A DNA stretch of 64,000 bases from Brachypodium distachyon (Eukaryota > Streptophyta > Magnoliopsida > Poales > Poaceae): positions 36,295,001-36,359,000 of the forward strand of contig NC_016131.3 in NCBI RefSeq assembly GCF_000005505.3, read 5' to 3'. Below the pieces are notes generated by a model. The model worked only from the letters and a program-made list of their open reading frames with translations. It had not been told where the DNA came from and searched no databases. The position numbers and the translations under genes are program-made. Numbering within the stretch: the stretch's first letter is position 1; each line of letters begins with the position of its first letter. Positions 1-11,876 of this stretch are shown here, piece after piece.

Positions 1-694
1 GTGTTCGGCTAGAGAGGGGATCCCATTCTTCACGCTCAGTTCAGCTCTAAGGGTTTTCTCTGGTGTACTTCAAAACATCTCCTTGGGGATCACCACCGAA
101 CCCGTTCGGGGTGGGTCGTCTTATATAGCCTTGGCCACGACCGCTCTAGCCATTGTGATCCGTTGGATAAAGTGATCCCTGAGACTCCTGCTCACACTTT
201 ATCTCTTTGTCTCATAACGGTTAGATTACGTGGTCAAAACGTAAAGCGACAAAGTTTTTCAAACACATTTGAAATCAGAGTGAAGACTTCATGCGAAGTT
301 TCTGTGAAGCCTGAAATGCTTCATTCTTCACTCCGATGAAAAACACTCACACAGAAAAAGGTTTTCGCCTAAGCTGAACATGAAGAATGGGTTTCACCTA
401 AACCAACTCCACACTTCAACCCCCCCTTAAAAGTACGGCGTTCCTATACTCAAGTGAAGAAAAAGCTACGGAAAGACCTATGAAGGAAGCTACGCTTCAC
501 ATTCTTCTCCGTTCTTCACTGAGTTCTTCATACTTCAAACCAGTACCTGTACTTCAATTTTTAGGGTCGTCGATGCTGGTTAAACCAACTCTTCTGAGGA
601 ACTAAAACCTGAAACACTCCGTGTAACTCATTAGTTCCTTAACAATGTTGTCATCATTCATGAAAACCCATACAGGGGCAAGGTTTCCTTTTCA
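1..694 (-). repeat. Copia 3' LTR, partial (runs off the left edge)
   Basis: This LTR is placed by the polypurine tract at 697-709; on the minus strand the next TG is at 694-693. No coding potential is seen. A TATATAA lies on the minus strand at 121-127, where a U3 promoter could be. The other LTR is not in the window, so the boundary is inferred from the PPT alone. Confidence 0.55.
121..127 (-). promoter_or_regulatory. Putative TATA box of copia LTR
   Basis: TATATAA on the minus strand in a GGCTATATAAGACG context, inside the presumed 3' LTR. The assignment rests on motif and position only. Confidence 0.35.
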
Positions 695-696
695 AT

Positions 697-709
697 CTCC
701 CCCTTTTTG
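697..709 (-). other. Copia polypurine tract
   Basis: The minus strand reads AAAAAGGGGGAGA immediately before the presumed LTR start. SIRE-type elements use this kind of purine run as the plus-strand primer. A second, similar run (CCAAAGGGGGAGAAGG) lies at about 1206-1220, just past the end of ORF2. Duplicated purine tracts are usual in this clade. The 540 bases between the two tracts hold no convincing ORF. Confidence 0.6.
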
Positions 710-1248
710 GTGTTTGATGACAACACTGGTTAAAGCTTCAAAGATGGGAAAAATAGGTGTGAAGGTTTTAGATTCTGAGTTATATGAAGACTCCCCTTGA
801 AGATATGCACTATTTAAGATTGCTTTTGAATGCAAGTGCAAAGAGCTTTAGGAGTGTGAGGAAATCTTCATATTCTTCAGAAACAAGGGTGTGCATCGTG
901 TACAAGGTTTGAGCAACAATAATTAGAATTCATACATGCTCATAAATTGAAGTAAACAGATGCAACACAACAAAGTATGGAAGTAAACATGCATGCATGA
1001 GGAACGAAAATGCATGAAGATTAAATTTATTACAGGCATTGCAGAATCCTCATGCAAGAGGCAATATTAAGTGTACTTCAACACAACCAAATGTTTCAAA
1101 CCATGGATGGATAGGACTTAAAGTTTTCAAACGACGAAGAACGAAGAACTAGATAAAAAGCAAACTCACCCTGAGTCAAATAAAACACGAAACCCTCCCC
1201 TTGACTCCTTCTCCCCCTTTGGCATCAAGACGCCAAAACGGTTGAAGA

Positions 1249-3333
1249 CTATTGGATTGGAGTAGCTTCGCTGTCTTCAGGCTTCAGAACGTCTGGGAAG
1301 TGCTTGGCGAGAAAATCTTGAAGCATGCCACTGGTCTTGTCTTCACGGGAAATCAGCTTCTTGATCAACACCTCTTGATTCTTCAAAAGAGCTGCCTGCT
1401 TCTCGAGCAATTCTTGTTGACCGTCGATCTTCCGGGAGAGCTTCACTACCAGGTTCTTCAAAGAACCATCCGTGCCGGAGCTGGTCTCATACTGAGAATC
1501 AGATGGACGAAGTGATTGCTTCAGCTGCGGTTGCGACGGAACTGGCTGTGAGGACTCCTTAGTCGGGCGGTCAGGCACTGAAGTAGGAGGAAGCACAGAC
1601 GGCTCTGGATCTTGAGGCTTCAACGAGAAGTACTTGTGCTGATGTTCCAACTCAAAGCATTTCTCAGACAACTGCAAAATGATCTTCTTGATCTAAGGTG
1701 CGTAAGGCAGTGCACGCACACGGTCGATAGAGGCATGAGTTATTGTCTGAAGAATGTAATGTCCAAAATCCTTCTTCTCGCCCTTGAAGACTGCAAGCAG
1801 AAGATTGCGGTGAAGACCGGCAATTTCACTTGAGCTATCTTACTTGGGAGAGAGAGTGAAACGAAGAATGTCATTGACGATTTTTGCTTCAGGCTTCAAC
1901 CCAGAAAGTTCTCCGAAGGCGCCTGAGAACCCTTCTTCATATAGAATGGCGATGTCTTCATCTGAGGCAACCTTTTCTTCATGTATCTTGGGCTGGCCAT
2001 TGAACTCAGCAAGACCAAGAAACTCTTTGAAGTGCTGGGAGGTGCAACTATGCCTGTCTCCATCAGTCATCCAGTAGATGTTATAGCCTTTGGAGTTGTC
2101 TTCAAACTTACGGACCTTCCTTCCAAATGTAGCATAGAACTGAAGAATGAGTTCATCGTTCTAGTTCTGGCAGGCTTCAACAAACTTCAAAAGATTCAGA
2201 TCATTGAGCGCATTGGCTGCAGGCATGACACCGCTCTGACGATTGTAAGCAAACAAATCATCATTAAGATACTTCATCTTGGCGTGTGTCTTGGGCAGAA
2301 GAATCTGAGCATAATAATCTTGCTGCTAAAAAGACCAGAATCTCGGGTCTTCAGCTGATCTGTCCTCCTTGTACTTCAGCCCATTGTTCAGCCTCACAAG
2401 GCGAAGCTCTACGTTCTTCACGGCCTTGAAGTATACTTTCTCACGGTCGGAGGAGATTGGCATTTTGGGCTTCGGAGACAGTAACTCACGGTTGTCCTCA
2501 GACATTGCTTGAGATCTCACGAGCATCCGAGAGAGTCTCCTGTCCTCACGATCCTTTGCCACTCCAGATCGCTTCTTCTTGGGCGCACTCTTGAACAGAT
2601 CTTCCGGCAGACGATCAATCTCTATCAGATCATCATACTCTTGCGCGGCTTCCTTTTCCTTTTCTTCTTCCTTCTTTTCTTCCTTATTCTCTTCTTCCTC
2701 CTCATCACTTGAGGAGCTTGGGCCGGATGGTTCGGACGGTGCGACATTCTTCAAAACAGCTTTCTTCACATGGACTTGCGGCGTTGGCACTGGGGCATCT
2801 GCGTCTGTCTCTACATCGTTGACATTGAGGTCACGGGTGGCTTCAGCTTCGAAGTCACAGGTTCTTCCTTTTTCAGCAGAGGCATCCACATAATCTGTCC
2901 AGGGCAACGAGCTGCTGGTGGGGGGTTCTTCAGGATGAACGAGCTCTTCCTTGTTTTGCCCCAACACCTCATCTCCTTCTTCTTCTTGCTGGGCGGTTTG
3001 CTCAGACAGTACTGTTGGTGATGAAGCAGCTTGTTCCTGTTCCTCAAGGAGTGAAGTAATCTTGACATTGGATGTATCTGGCACAGGGGTGTCAATTGCT
3101 TTCTTCTTCCGAGGATCTGCCACAGACGATGAAGTGGAGGGACTTCTTCCAGCAGGAACTTTCATTCTCAAACCAAACTCCTTGAAAGTTTTCTTCACTT
3201 CAGCAATCTCTAACGCCTTGTGAGTCATGGTAATTTTCTTCGGTAGGACTGGCACTGGTAAATCCTGACTTTTTTCAGTATCAGAGGTCTTCAAAGCGAT
3301 TTCCTTTTCTTTCTTCAGCGCGATGAGGTCAGC
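1249..3333 (-). pseudogene. Copia ORF2 (env-position extra protein), interrupted
   Basis: A minus-strand reading frame of about 690 codons lies downstream of pol, in the position of the SIRE ORF2/env-like gene. Visible parts are a Lys/Glu-rich N-terminal stretch, a long Ser/Glu-rich disordered middle with an acidic run (about 2640-2710), a basic patch (SAPKKKRSG), then a more ordered domain continuing through 2329-1840 (for example DGDRHSCTSQHF), and a C-terminal coiled coil (about 1490-1270). In-frame stops occur near 2326, 2160, 1837 and 1680. The N-terminus is cut at 3333 by an inserted LTR; the first codons of the open frame above 3333 belong to that LTR. It may belong to the family of putative plant transposon proteins found in such elements; I cannot confirm this. 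I see no envelope features such as a signal peptide. Confidence 0.55.
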
Positions 3334-3494
3334 TGTAACATCCCAGAATTTTCCCATTTTGGAATGTTAAATAAATAAATTATTTTAAATAAAATATTGG
3401 CTTTGGAAATATTTTGGATGTGAAATCCTGAAGGATTTTAAAATTTTAGGACTTATTTAAAATTTTCCACACCATGTTTGAATATTCAACAAAA

Positions 3495-3951
3495 GAGTGG
3501 ATTAATATGACTATCCAAATTATACAACATAGTTGGGAGATTTATATAAGTCCAAAGTATTTTATTTGGACACATTTGCATCTTACCAGTTTATATGGAT
3601 TACTCTTTTATCTTAATAAATCCTGTTTTATTTTTGAAGGATTTATTAACATCCCAATTTGGATGCCATGACCATTTGAGAGCATCATTGGAATATTTGA
3701 ATCAAATAGAAATGTTTCCAACATTTATTTAAATGTTAAAGAGAGGGAATAATATGACTTTCCTGATTATAAGGTTGTAAACATATTCAATGATTCATCT
3801 ATGCTTTCTCGATTTTTATTTTGTCATGTTCATTTTATTTTTGAGAACAAGGTATCAAATATTCGAGAAGAGAATAACGTGACATTCTCATGTGCGAATG
3901 TTATTCCAACATTTATTCCATCATTGAGAGCGGGAATAATGTGACTTTCCC
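3495..3951 (+). repeat. Four dispersed copies of a U3 motif in the LTR
   Basis: A motif of about 25 bp, of the form GAGAG-GGAATAAT-TGACTTTCC, occurs at about 3495, 3741, 3865 and 3926, each followed by a shorter GTTGGAAACAT-like element. It lies upstream of the LTR TATA box and may be enhancer-like; function is unknown. Confidence 0.5.
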
Positions 3952-4705
3952 AAGAATATACAGTTGGAAACATTTTCTATGGTTTCAAGGTGCGTGATTT
4001 GGTGTTACAAACCTATTTGGGAATTTATTGAAAAGTAGAAATATTAGAAGATTTTATTTGGAGTTTATTTAAAACTTATTTTAATATAAAAGTATTTATA
4101 AAAGAATATTTTGGGTGGAAACTATATTTCCTAAGCCCACAACACTTATTTGGATTCACGAAATTATTTGGAGTTCATATGTTATTTATAAAGCCATATT
4201 TGAAATTATGTGTTTTGTTTGATTTCAAAAGGGCTAGAAAACCCAAAGTCATACTCTCGGGGCCGAAGCCCATTTCCTCAGCCAGCCCAGCTCCCCTCCT
4301 CCTCTTTTACCTTTTTTTTCCTTTTTCTCCCTGGGCCTCCTTCTCCTTCTGGCCCATCTCCCAACAGCAGCCCACCTCCCCTTTTCTTTTTCTCCTTTTC
4401 TCCTTGGCCGCTCTCTCCTCCTGGCCCATCTTGTGGCCGAGCAGCCCAAGCCCGACCGAACGAGGCGGTCGTCTTCCTCCTCCCGCACGAAAGGAAAGAC
4501 GCCCCTGCTGCCATGATTCCCTCCTTCGATTTCCCTCCTTCCCGCACGTTTTTCTTCGAAAGGAAACCACCTCGTCAATCCCTACAATCCCGCGAGCCGA
4601 TTCAGTCAATCAATCAAAAGTTTCTCATCTTAATGGCCTTTTCCAAAAGAGGCGCCCCGAATGCTGCCCGTTGGCATCCCGCTCCCGATCTCCTTCCTCG
4701 GCCGG

Positions 4706-4712
4706 TATAAAA
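4706..4712 (+). promoter_or_regulatory. TATA box of truncated LTR
   Basis: TATAAAA in a GGCCGGTATAAAAGAATTCC context, followed by a CT/GC-rich leader of about 440 nt ending in a GTGAG donor-like site (5146). The same arrangement recurs in the other long LTRs of the window. Confidence 0.55.
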
Positions 4713-6897
4713 GAATTCCACGCACGTCACTTTGAGCCTTTGCCTCTCCTCTTCTATTTCCATATAGAAAGTTTTCCCTCTAGACCTTTTTACAGCCGGC
4801 TACGTCGACGTCTTCCTCCGCCGGTCACCGCCACCAGTGTTGCCGGTGAGATCTCTCCGAAGCTCGTTTTCCAAATTCCTTTCACCGGTAGCCTCCTAAG
4901 ACCCGTGTCTACCTCTATGACAAGGTTGTGCGAACAACCGTCGCCGTTGGAAGCTTCTTTCCCGACGTCATGCCAACGCCACGCCCGGAGCTCCGCCCGT
5001 CGCCGTCCAGATTCCTCTCTGACCGCTCCGACCGCGTCACGATGTCTGCCTCGATGTCATGCACGTCCCTAGCCTCTTCCACGACCACATCGACCCTGCC
5101 GACGAATCTTTTGCCATTTTCCGAACTCGGGCGAACTCCGTTTCGGTGAGAAAACTTTCAGCATGATCTGTTTTGATTAGCCTTGTTTATAAGACCATAT
5201 CTTTTGACCTGTGAATCATTTTCGGCCGACTCTTTCTGTTGTAGTTAGATCACGTCCTCCTCTATATATCAGATCAGATTGTATACCCCGTCTCGATGAT
5301 CTTCTGTTGTGCATCTTTGTTGGAAATTGCTATTCACAGTTTGTTGCTTCTGGATTAGCCACCTTTCGAAATTCATGTAGGTTGTTCCATTGATCCGTTT
5401 GGTTCCAAACCTTTTGTATAGCATCAATTAGATCTTTTTCTCCACATTAGTGTACTATTTTCACAAGTTAGGATTCATCTACAGAGGTGCATCTTCAATC
5501 AAAAGTTGTATCTGTTAACACTGTCACATTGATTAGCTATATTCCAAAGCCTATATGTGTTGATCCGTAGATCCAAATCAGTTGGTTCTTTTTGTGCTCA
5601 CAAGATTACATCCAACTCTACATTCTGGACCCCTTTACACACCTTTCCAAGGTCATAATACAACATACCATGGTCCATAGAACTTTGTGTCTGTTAACAG
5701 CCAGAACTTCACTATTTCAATTCCAATTCAATCCTAGCCTTTTGTCGAACCTTCTAATCTAGATTTTATTTGCATCTATCACGTGTTTATGATCTGATCA
5801 TAACATGTTCATGTCTTTAAACTCATTTAGATTAGTTTTCCCATTCTCTAATTTGTTCCCACAACTTGGAGATTCATATCAAATCTTGATATCGTAAACC
5901 CTAGGTTCTTGATCTATCTTTTCTTGGTTTGGATATCACTAAAAAAATTTATGTAAATATATTTTCATACCTATAAATTGCATCATGAGATTAATGTCAT
6001 TGTTAGCCTCGGCATGATAATAAACTAGAGCTAATATAATTAACTGTCATGTAACCTAGTCAATTAGAATGTATAGTTGTGTTAGCAATGCATAGATGAA
6101 TTTGATGCATTCAAATTAATTACTTCATTAATTAAACTAACTAAACAATAGTAGCATATAATGCTAGAACAACAATTAACATGATGTTTTGCTATCTATC
6201 ATGTTCACCTAAGATCCGTAGTCTGCATGATAGCTCTGTCATATTGTTGCATATCTTTTTGTATTAACATTAGTTGGATCTTGAGATGTGCATTGTCCAT
6301 ATTTTCATAAATACAACATGTGGGATACAAAGGGGTATAGTATTATTTCCTTAGTTATAACTCCTTTCGAACCATTCCCATCATTTTCAAACCCAAACCT
6401 ACGCTTTAGCATTAAAGATAATCATTGATTATCACGTTTGGTTCTTTATTTTGATTTATTTGGAGTTATCGAACTATGTGTTTATTATTGTTATTCGTTT
6501 CTTCACGATAGATCACTCAGAGTGCGATTAGTGATTGTGTGTCGTTTAAGAAGAAGGTTTCAAAAATCTTAACCAAAGCAAGTTCACTTTGATCATAAAT
6601 TCCCATTACATTCCTTATTTTAAATACTTATGCACTAGTGTTGTGTAGTTTGCATTGACAGGGATATTATTCGTATCTATCTAGCTATATTTTGTCCTAG
6701 TAGAGTAGGATACCTGTGCCATTACCCTTCCACCAATTGCCATTGTAAGTAGTTGATTTGCTATGCTATGTTAGTATACATGGGAGGGTATCTCAATTAC
6801 CATGAAACTGATAATGTGGAGTATTTTGGAAACCTGACAAAGACAACTTTAACAAATCATCCTGAGTGGGCTGCTTTGAGCTTTTGAGATGTTATGC

Positions 6898-7560
6898 GGC
6901 TTGAAGAGCTCGTCCGGGCAGGAGTAGTGTCGCGGCGAGGAGGAGACGTGAGAGCTTCCGGGTGAGAGAGAGAACGGTGGAATTTGCGGTGGAGGCGATT
7001 TTCCGGAGGGGTAAGGTGGCCTTATATAGGGAGGTAAAAGAGAAGATCTTACCGGTATCTTTTATCCCAAAATTTTTGCTTGGGTCTCCCCGTATAATTA
7101 ATTTTCCATAGGGATAAGATTTTCCGTTCGGAAAGATTCGTGAAGACTATGGCTAAAACGGAGATTCCGTTAAAGTAGTATTCTTCAGAACTTTGAAGAC
7201 TTACAGTTTTACCAAAACAAAACTCATTTTTGAAGAATGAAAATTCTTGCATCATCGACAAGGATTACGATGAAACATGAATTACGATGAACAGAATTTG
7301 TATACAGACAAGAAATCGATAAGATAGATGGGTTCTATGGTGTCCTTAGTTTCATTTTCATCTAACAGTAAGAGGCAAATGTAGTGAAGAACAACTGCAC
7401 AGATGAATTTGAAGAAAGAAGCAAATGACAACAGGCTTCTAAACCTACTGAAGACAAATGAAAAAGAAGAACAAACAACACAAACTAAGGAACGGAAATA
7501 CGGAAGACAATGCAGATGAAGTAAACATGAATGCAAAAGTATTCACAAGTATGCAAGTCT
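6898..7560 (-). other. Copia spacer between pol and ORF2, with possible internal promoter
   Basis: No convincing ORF is present. The minus strand carries CCTATATAAGG at about 7021-7031, followed by a purine- and CT-rich stretch that would lead into ORF2 if the inserted LTR were removed. The short frames at 7049-7261 and 7282-7536 show no recognisable protein. The TATA could drive a separate ORF2 transcript; this is inference. Confidence 0.4.
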
Positions 7561-8660
7561 TCAAGAGATATTCCGGTAATCCAAGATGTTTAATTTACTC
7601 CTCAGCTCACATAATCTGATTTTGTCAAGAGGTTTGGTGAAAATATCTGCGAGTTGTTTGTCCGTCCTCACATGGTTTATGCAAATTTCTCCTTTGGACA
7701 CATGATCTCTGAGAAAATGGTGTCGAATATCAATGTGCTTCGTGCGAGAGTGTTGGATGGGATTATTAGCAATCTTTATGGCAATCTCATTATCACACAG
7801 GACAGGAACTGCATCCACTAAGATACCGAAATGTTTGAGGGTTTGCCTCATCCAAAGAAGTTGGGCACAATAGCTGCCTGCTGAAACATATTCTGCTTCA
7901 GCTGTCGACAAAGCAACAGAGTTCTGCTTCTTTGAAGACCAACTCATTAAGGATCTTCCGAGGAATTGGCAAGTGCCGAAGTGGATTTTCTATCAACCTT
8001 GCATCCAGCATAATCTAAATCAGAATAGCCAACAAGATCGAAAGAAGCACCTTTGGGATACCAGAGACCGAAGCATGGGGTGTGAACTAAATATCTGAGG
8101 ATTCTTTTCACTGCCATGAGGTGACAGTCTCGGGGATCTGCTTGAAACCTTGCACACATGCAAACACTTAACATGATATCTGGCCTAGATGCACACAGAT
8201 AAAGTAAATAACCAATCATGGAACGAAAAACCTTTTTATCCACTGGTTTATCAGTAGTGTTGAGGTCAAGATGACCATTTGTTGACATTGGAGTTTCAAT
8301 TTCCTTGGCAGATTCCATTCCAAATTTCTTCAGCATATCCCTGATGGACTTCGTTTGGGAGATGAAGATTCCATTCTTCATTTGCTTGATTTGAAGACTG
8401 AGGAACAACTTCAACTCTCCCAACATGGACATCCCAAACTTCTCCATCATCATTTTTGCAAACTCTTCGCTTCAACCTGAGTGAAGCCCTGTGCAACAAG
8501 ACGTACTTTGTTCCTCACGACGATTCCGTCTTCATCTTGCTTATTTCTAAAGACCCATTTAGTGCCGATGACATTTTCCGTTGGCCTTTCAACAAGGGTC
8601 CAGACTTGATTTCTCTTGAAGTTATTACAGTTCTTCATGCATAGCCATCACCCAATCCGG
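7561..8660 (-). pseudogene. Copia reverse transcriptase and RNase H, core deleted
   Basis: The RT N-terminal piece (WTLVE, GTKWVFRNKQDEDG, RLVAQGFTQVE; about 8480-8640) is followed at about 8453 directly by the RT C-terminal part (LKLFLSLQIKQMKNG, LYLCASRPDI, KRILRYL). The intervening segment of more than 100 codons, including the catalytic YVDD box, is missing, and the reading frame changes at the junction. The RNase H domain (STAEAEYVSAG, LCDNEIAI, HIDIRHHFLRDHV, DIFTKPLD) runs from about 7947 to 7561, after another frameshift near 7985, and ends at a natural stop. The loss of the catalytic centre makes it non-functional. Confidence 0.85.
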
Positions 8661-10062
8661 ATCCGATAATGCTTCATCCGCTGTCTTCGGCAAAACTGAA
8701 GACACAAAAAAGAAGTGCTCACAAAAATTTGAAACACGTGAGCGAGTTTGAATACCTCTTTTGATGTCTCCAAGGATTTGATCAACAGGATGATCCTTCT
8801 GAATTCTTTTGCAGATCTTCGGATGATGTACTTCACCACCATCACTGCTAGGTTGTGCTCCATTTGAAGCAGCAGCATGTTCTTCAGCTGGGGTGGAAGC
8901 TCCGGTTTGGTTAGGTTCTTCAGCTTGTGAAGCACCTTTTTCATTATTGATTCCGGATTCACTTTGCTTGACTTCTTATGGACGAATATCACCAATGGCC
9001 ATCTTTTGGATATTTCCTAAAAAAAATTCAATATCTACAGACATTGGCAATTGCTCTTCCTGGGAGCCGTTAACTTCATCGAATTGCACATCCTTTACAA
9101 TTTCAACAACTTTTGTGCTGTTGTTGAAGACTCAATAAGCACGTGCAATCGAGGGATAACCCAAGAAGAAACCTTCGTCACATTTAAAATCAAACTTAGC
9201 TCGTCTATTCTTCTTGTTGAGGATGTAGCATTTGCTTCCGAAGACTCTGAAGTATGACAAATCAGGCTTGCGGTTGGAGATGAGCTCGTATGGAGTTTTC
9301 TTGAGGAGTCGATGAAGATATAAGCGATTTGAAGCATGGCATGCAGTGTTGATGGCTTCAGCTCAGAAACGGTCAGGAGTCTTGTACTCGTTCAGCATGG
9401 TCCGGGCCATTTCAATCAACGTGCGGTTCTTCCTCTCCACCACCCCATTTTGTTGAGGAACATGAGGTGCAGAGAACTCATGCTTCACGCCGAATTCATC
9501 GAGGAATTCTTCCATCATCAGGTTTTTGAATTCTGTTCCATTGTCACTTCGCACGCCCTTGATGGTTACTTCAAATTCATTCTGGGCTCTTCATGCAAAC
9601 TTCTTGAAGATCTCAACTACTGTGCTCTTATCATACAAAAAGAACACCCAAGTGAAACGTGAATAATCATCAACAATCACAAATCCATATGAGTTACCTC
9701 CTATACTCATGTACGTAGTAGGACCAAACAGATCCATGTGAAGCAACTCGAGAGGTCTTGAAGTAGACATGACATTCTTCGCTGGATGAGACGCTCCTAT
9801 TTGCTTCCCAGCTTGGCCCGCACTACATAACCCATCATTCTCAAAAGAAACGTTCTTCAAGCCTCGGATGTGGTCGCCTTTAACAAATCTGTTTAGATTC
9901 TTCATGCCCACATGACCGAGTCTTCTATGCCAGAGCCACCCTAGTGAAGATTTTGCAACTAGACATGTAGGGGGTGAGTATGAGGAGTCCTCAAAATTTA
10001 CAAGATAGAGATTACCCTTTCTGCGCCCTCTAAAGACAAAAGAGTTATCTGTCAGAGCACGG
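8661..10062 (-). pseudogene. Copia GAG-pre-integrase and integrase, 5'-truncated
   Basis: On the minus strand the GAG-pre-integrase domain (WLWHRRLGHVGMKNL) starts near 10050, where the element is cut by a Tat LTR. The zinc-binding region has LCSAGQAGK; copia integrases normally have a second Cys where Gly stands here. The catalytic core is visible: Asp in LLHMDLFGP (about 9730), Asp in RSDNGTEFK (about 9540) and Glu in NGVVERKNRTLIE (about 9430). A frameshift near 9590 and breaks near 9350 and 9100 separate the core from the C-terminal part. 8661-9100 is the weakly conserved linker to RT (Ser/Glu-rich, broken). In the intact family this enzyme inserts the cDNA into host DNA. Confidence 0.82.
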
Positions 10063-10067
10063 GTCTC

Positions 10068-11180
10068 CGGCACCGGGGATGCCGAGCACCCCCTTTTTGG
10101 TTCGGTGGAGGGCGAGGTGATCGCTCCAGCGATCGCCGGCATGACGATAGACACGAAGTGTGGACACGTGAATTTACCCAGGTTCGGGCCACCCGGAGGT
10201 GTAACACCCTACGTCCTGCTTTTTGTTGTATTCAAGATTACGTATGTGGCTTACAAAGTGTCCCGGGAGTTCCCGGCGACCTACTTGGCGATGGCTCTAA
10301 CTAGGGCACAAACGAAGACTCATCGGAACCCTTTGACCGGTGGCATCGGTCCTCCTTTTATAGACAAGGGATACCACATGTGGCAGTGCATGCAGCGTGA
10401 CACGTCTCCTAGACGCGTTTCACAGCCACATGAAATACATTCTCGCTGATCCATGCCGGACGCCATGCAGCGCCCGGCCCACTGTACACGGTGGAAAAAA
10501 TGCTTCGTAGAGTAGTCGCCCTAGCCTTGCTAAGCAAGCTAGGCCCGCTGATAAAACTCCTGTCGGTGCATTAAATGCACTGCGCCCGCCGTCTTGTCCT
10601 GTCTTCACTGTTCCGCGGGCCCCGTCTGCATGCCCGAGCGTGGGTTGCTAGGATGCCCCTTCCCAGCTAGCGCACCCGGCTAGGTGCCGGGAGGCGTTTC
10701 TTCAGCGTCCCGGGACTGGGGTTCCTGGGGGCTTCTTATATTCTGGCCCTTAGCTTCACCTTCACCAAGGACCGTCGCCTTGAGGCAGGCTTCTCGAACT
10801 TGTTGCTTCCCCGGAGGACTCCCTGGCGAGGCTTCATCACTGGCGACCCACGCGTCCCGTATCGGTGGGAACCCGTGGGCCACTGGTACGACAGTAGCCC
10901 CCGGGCGTGGGCCGGCAGCCTTGAAGCTCCCAACAAGTGCTATCCTCGGTCGGTTGCCGGGCTACGCCCTATCCAACACGTGGGTCCCAAGGGGAGTCCC
11001 CCGGCACCCGGCCTTGCGGACCGCATTTACAATTCCACTCCTCCGAGTGGAACGGTCGGGCGCACGATTTCGTGCCTTATCCCCCTTAATCACCAGAGAG
11101 TTAAGGCCACGTCGCGCACCCCCCTCTTAATTTCCGATTCTTTAGGGCACATTACTACCGATCGTGGGGGTGTCTGTTGC
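10068..11180 (-). mobile_element. Tat-lineage 3' LTR (Tat1), minus orientation
   Basis: The outer end at 10068 reads, on the plus strand, CGGCACCGGGGATGCCGAGC, matching the Tat2 LTR end (TGACACCGGGGATGCGCGGG) with decay of the terminal TG. Shared blocks are CGATCGCCGG and the stretch TTCGGGCCACCCGGAGGTGT. A minus-strand TATAAAAGG lies at 10354-10362. The inner boundary is not sharp; I place it near 11180. It belongs to the Tat element whose antisense ORF starts at 11291 and whose integrase remnant is at 28690-28883. Confidence 0.65.
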
Positions 11181-11290
11181 AGCCCGCCAGCCCCGATAAA
11201 TACCCAAGGCTGGCGGCAGGCACTCCCAATTGCCTCCTCCCAAGCTCTCCGCGCCCCAACTCCAACCAATGCACCTCCCCACCTCCGCCA

Positions 11291-11876
11291 ATGTCTTCCA
11301 AGGGCCAGAACCGTCCCAAGGGAGCACCAGCAAAGAGGAAAAAGCGAGAAGGTCAGCAAGAAGGAGTTGTCGGACCGAGCCCAGAAGGATGAGGAAATGC
11401 GGGCTAAGTTCGCTTTCTTCCCACCCGGGTACAACGGCGAGGGGCTAGACAAGCTGGTCTTGGCGCTTGCCACCAAGCACAACGAATATGGGCCGACACG
11501 GATTCTCCCCGTCGGCAAGGAGCGCGACCCGCAGTACTTCCAGATCTTCGGGAGTCATCCTAGCCGGGTTCGTGCCGCCGCACTCTTTTTTTCCTTTAAG
11601 CCATCATGGAGACCTACGGGGTCATCCTGGCGCAACTTCACCCCATGTCGTTCATCACATTGGCTGTCTTCCAACACCTTTGTGAAGCGTTCGTGGGGGT
11701 GATGGCATCGGTGGCTCTATTTCGCCACTACTACTACTCGAGGGTGGAGAAGAAGGCTCCCCTGTCCTCAGGAGTGGTGTTCCGGTTCCGGTTCCGGTTC
11801 CTCAAGTCGGAGTTCATCGAGTTGGGGAAGAAGAAGATCAACCACGAGTGGCCGTGGGGGATCGTGGAGGAGCCGG
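11291..11876 (+). pseudogene. Tat1 antisense ORF, 5' part (Transposase_28-like)
   Basis: It runs on the plus strand, opposite to its host element. Starting at ATG 11291 (MSSKGQNRPKG, basic), the frame shifts twice, giving KFAFFPPGYNGEG, then AQLHPMSFITLAVFQHLCEAFVGV and ALFRHYYYSR. The same blocks occur in the Tat2 copy at 30149-31399, which fixes the homology. They fit the plant putative gypsy-type transposon domain (Transposase_28). It is interrupted at 11876 by element A and resumes at 27336. Antisense extra ORFs near the 3' LTR are a described trait of Tat-lineage elements; the molecular function is unknown to me. Confidence 0.65.
11872..11876. other. Target site duplication, left of element A
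   Basis: GCCGG abuts the LTR that starts at 11877; the identical GCCGG follows the other LTR at 27336-27340. Confidence 0.9.

Larger units (their letters stand above)
3334..6897 (+). mobile_element. Truncated long LTR (gypsy, TGTAACATCC family), plus orientation
   Basis: It starts with TGTAACATCCCAGAA, the same terminus as the Tekay-like LTRs elsewhere in the window. The left flank is TCAGC (3329-3333). It has a TATA box (4706-4712), a GC/CT-rich leader, a GTGAG donor-like site at 5146, a long AT-rich part, and the family motif AAAGCAAGTTCACTTTGATCAT near 6577. It breaks off at about 6897, just after GGGCTGCTTTGAGC, where other copies continue for about 1 kb. No second target duplication is found, so the right end is a truncation. 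The open frame at 4179-5072 lies in the leader and has no protein-like features. It is diverged from the other LTRs and probably a separate subfamily. Confidence 0.72.
1..10062 (-). mobile_element. Ty1/copia retrotransposon of Maximus/SIRE type, 3' part
   Basis: Read on the minus strand, the order is integrase, RT, RNase H, a spacer, an extra ORF (ORF2), a polypurine tract and the start of a 3' LTR. Copia order is fixed by integrase lying upstream of RT. The extra downstream ORF and the repeated CCAAA(AA)GGGGGAG tracts are known traits of SIRE-type elements, which gives the clade call. The gag and the 5' LTR are absent: the element is cut at about 10062 by a Tat element and the left end runs off the window. 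It is interrupted by a foreign LTR at 3334-6897. It is clearly dead. Confidence 0.75.

Noticed and set aside
4179..5072. 297-codon plus-strand open frame
   Set aside because: It lies in the CT-rich leader of the truncated LTR, covers the TATA box, and has Pro/Ser/Arg-rich composition without domain features; other copies of the LTR do not keep the frame.
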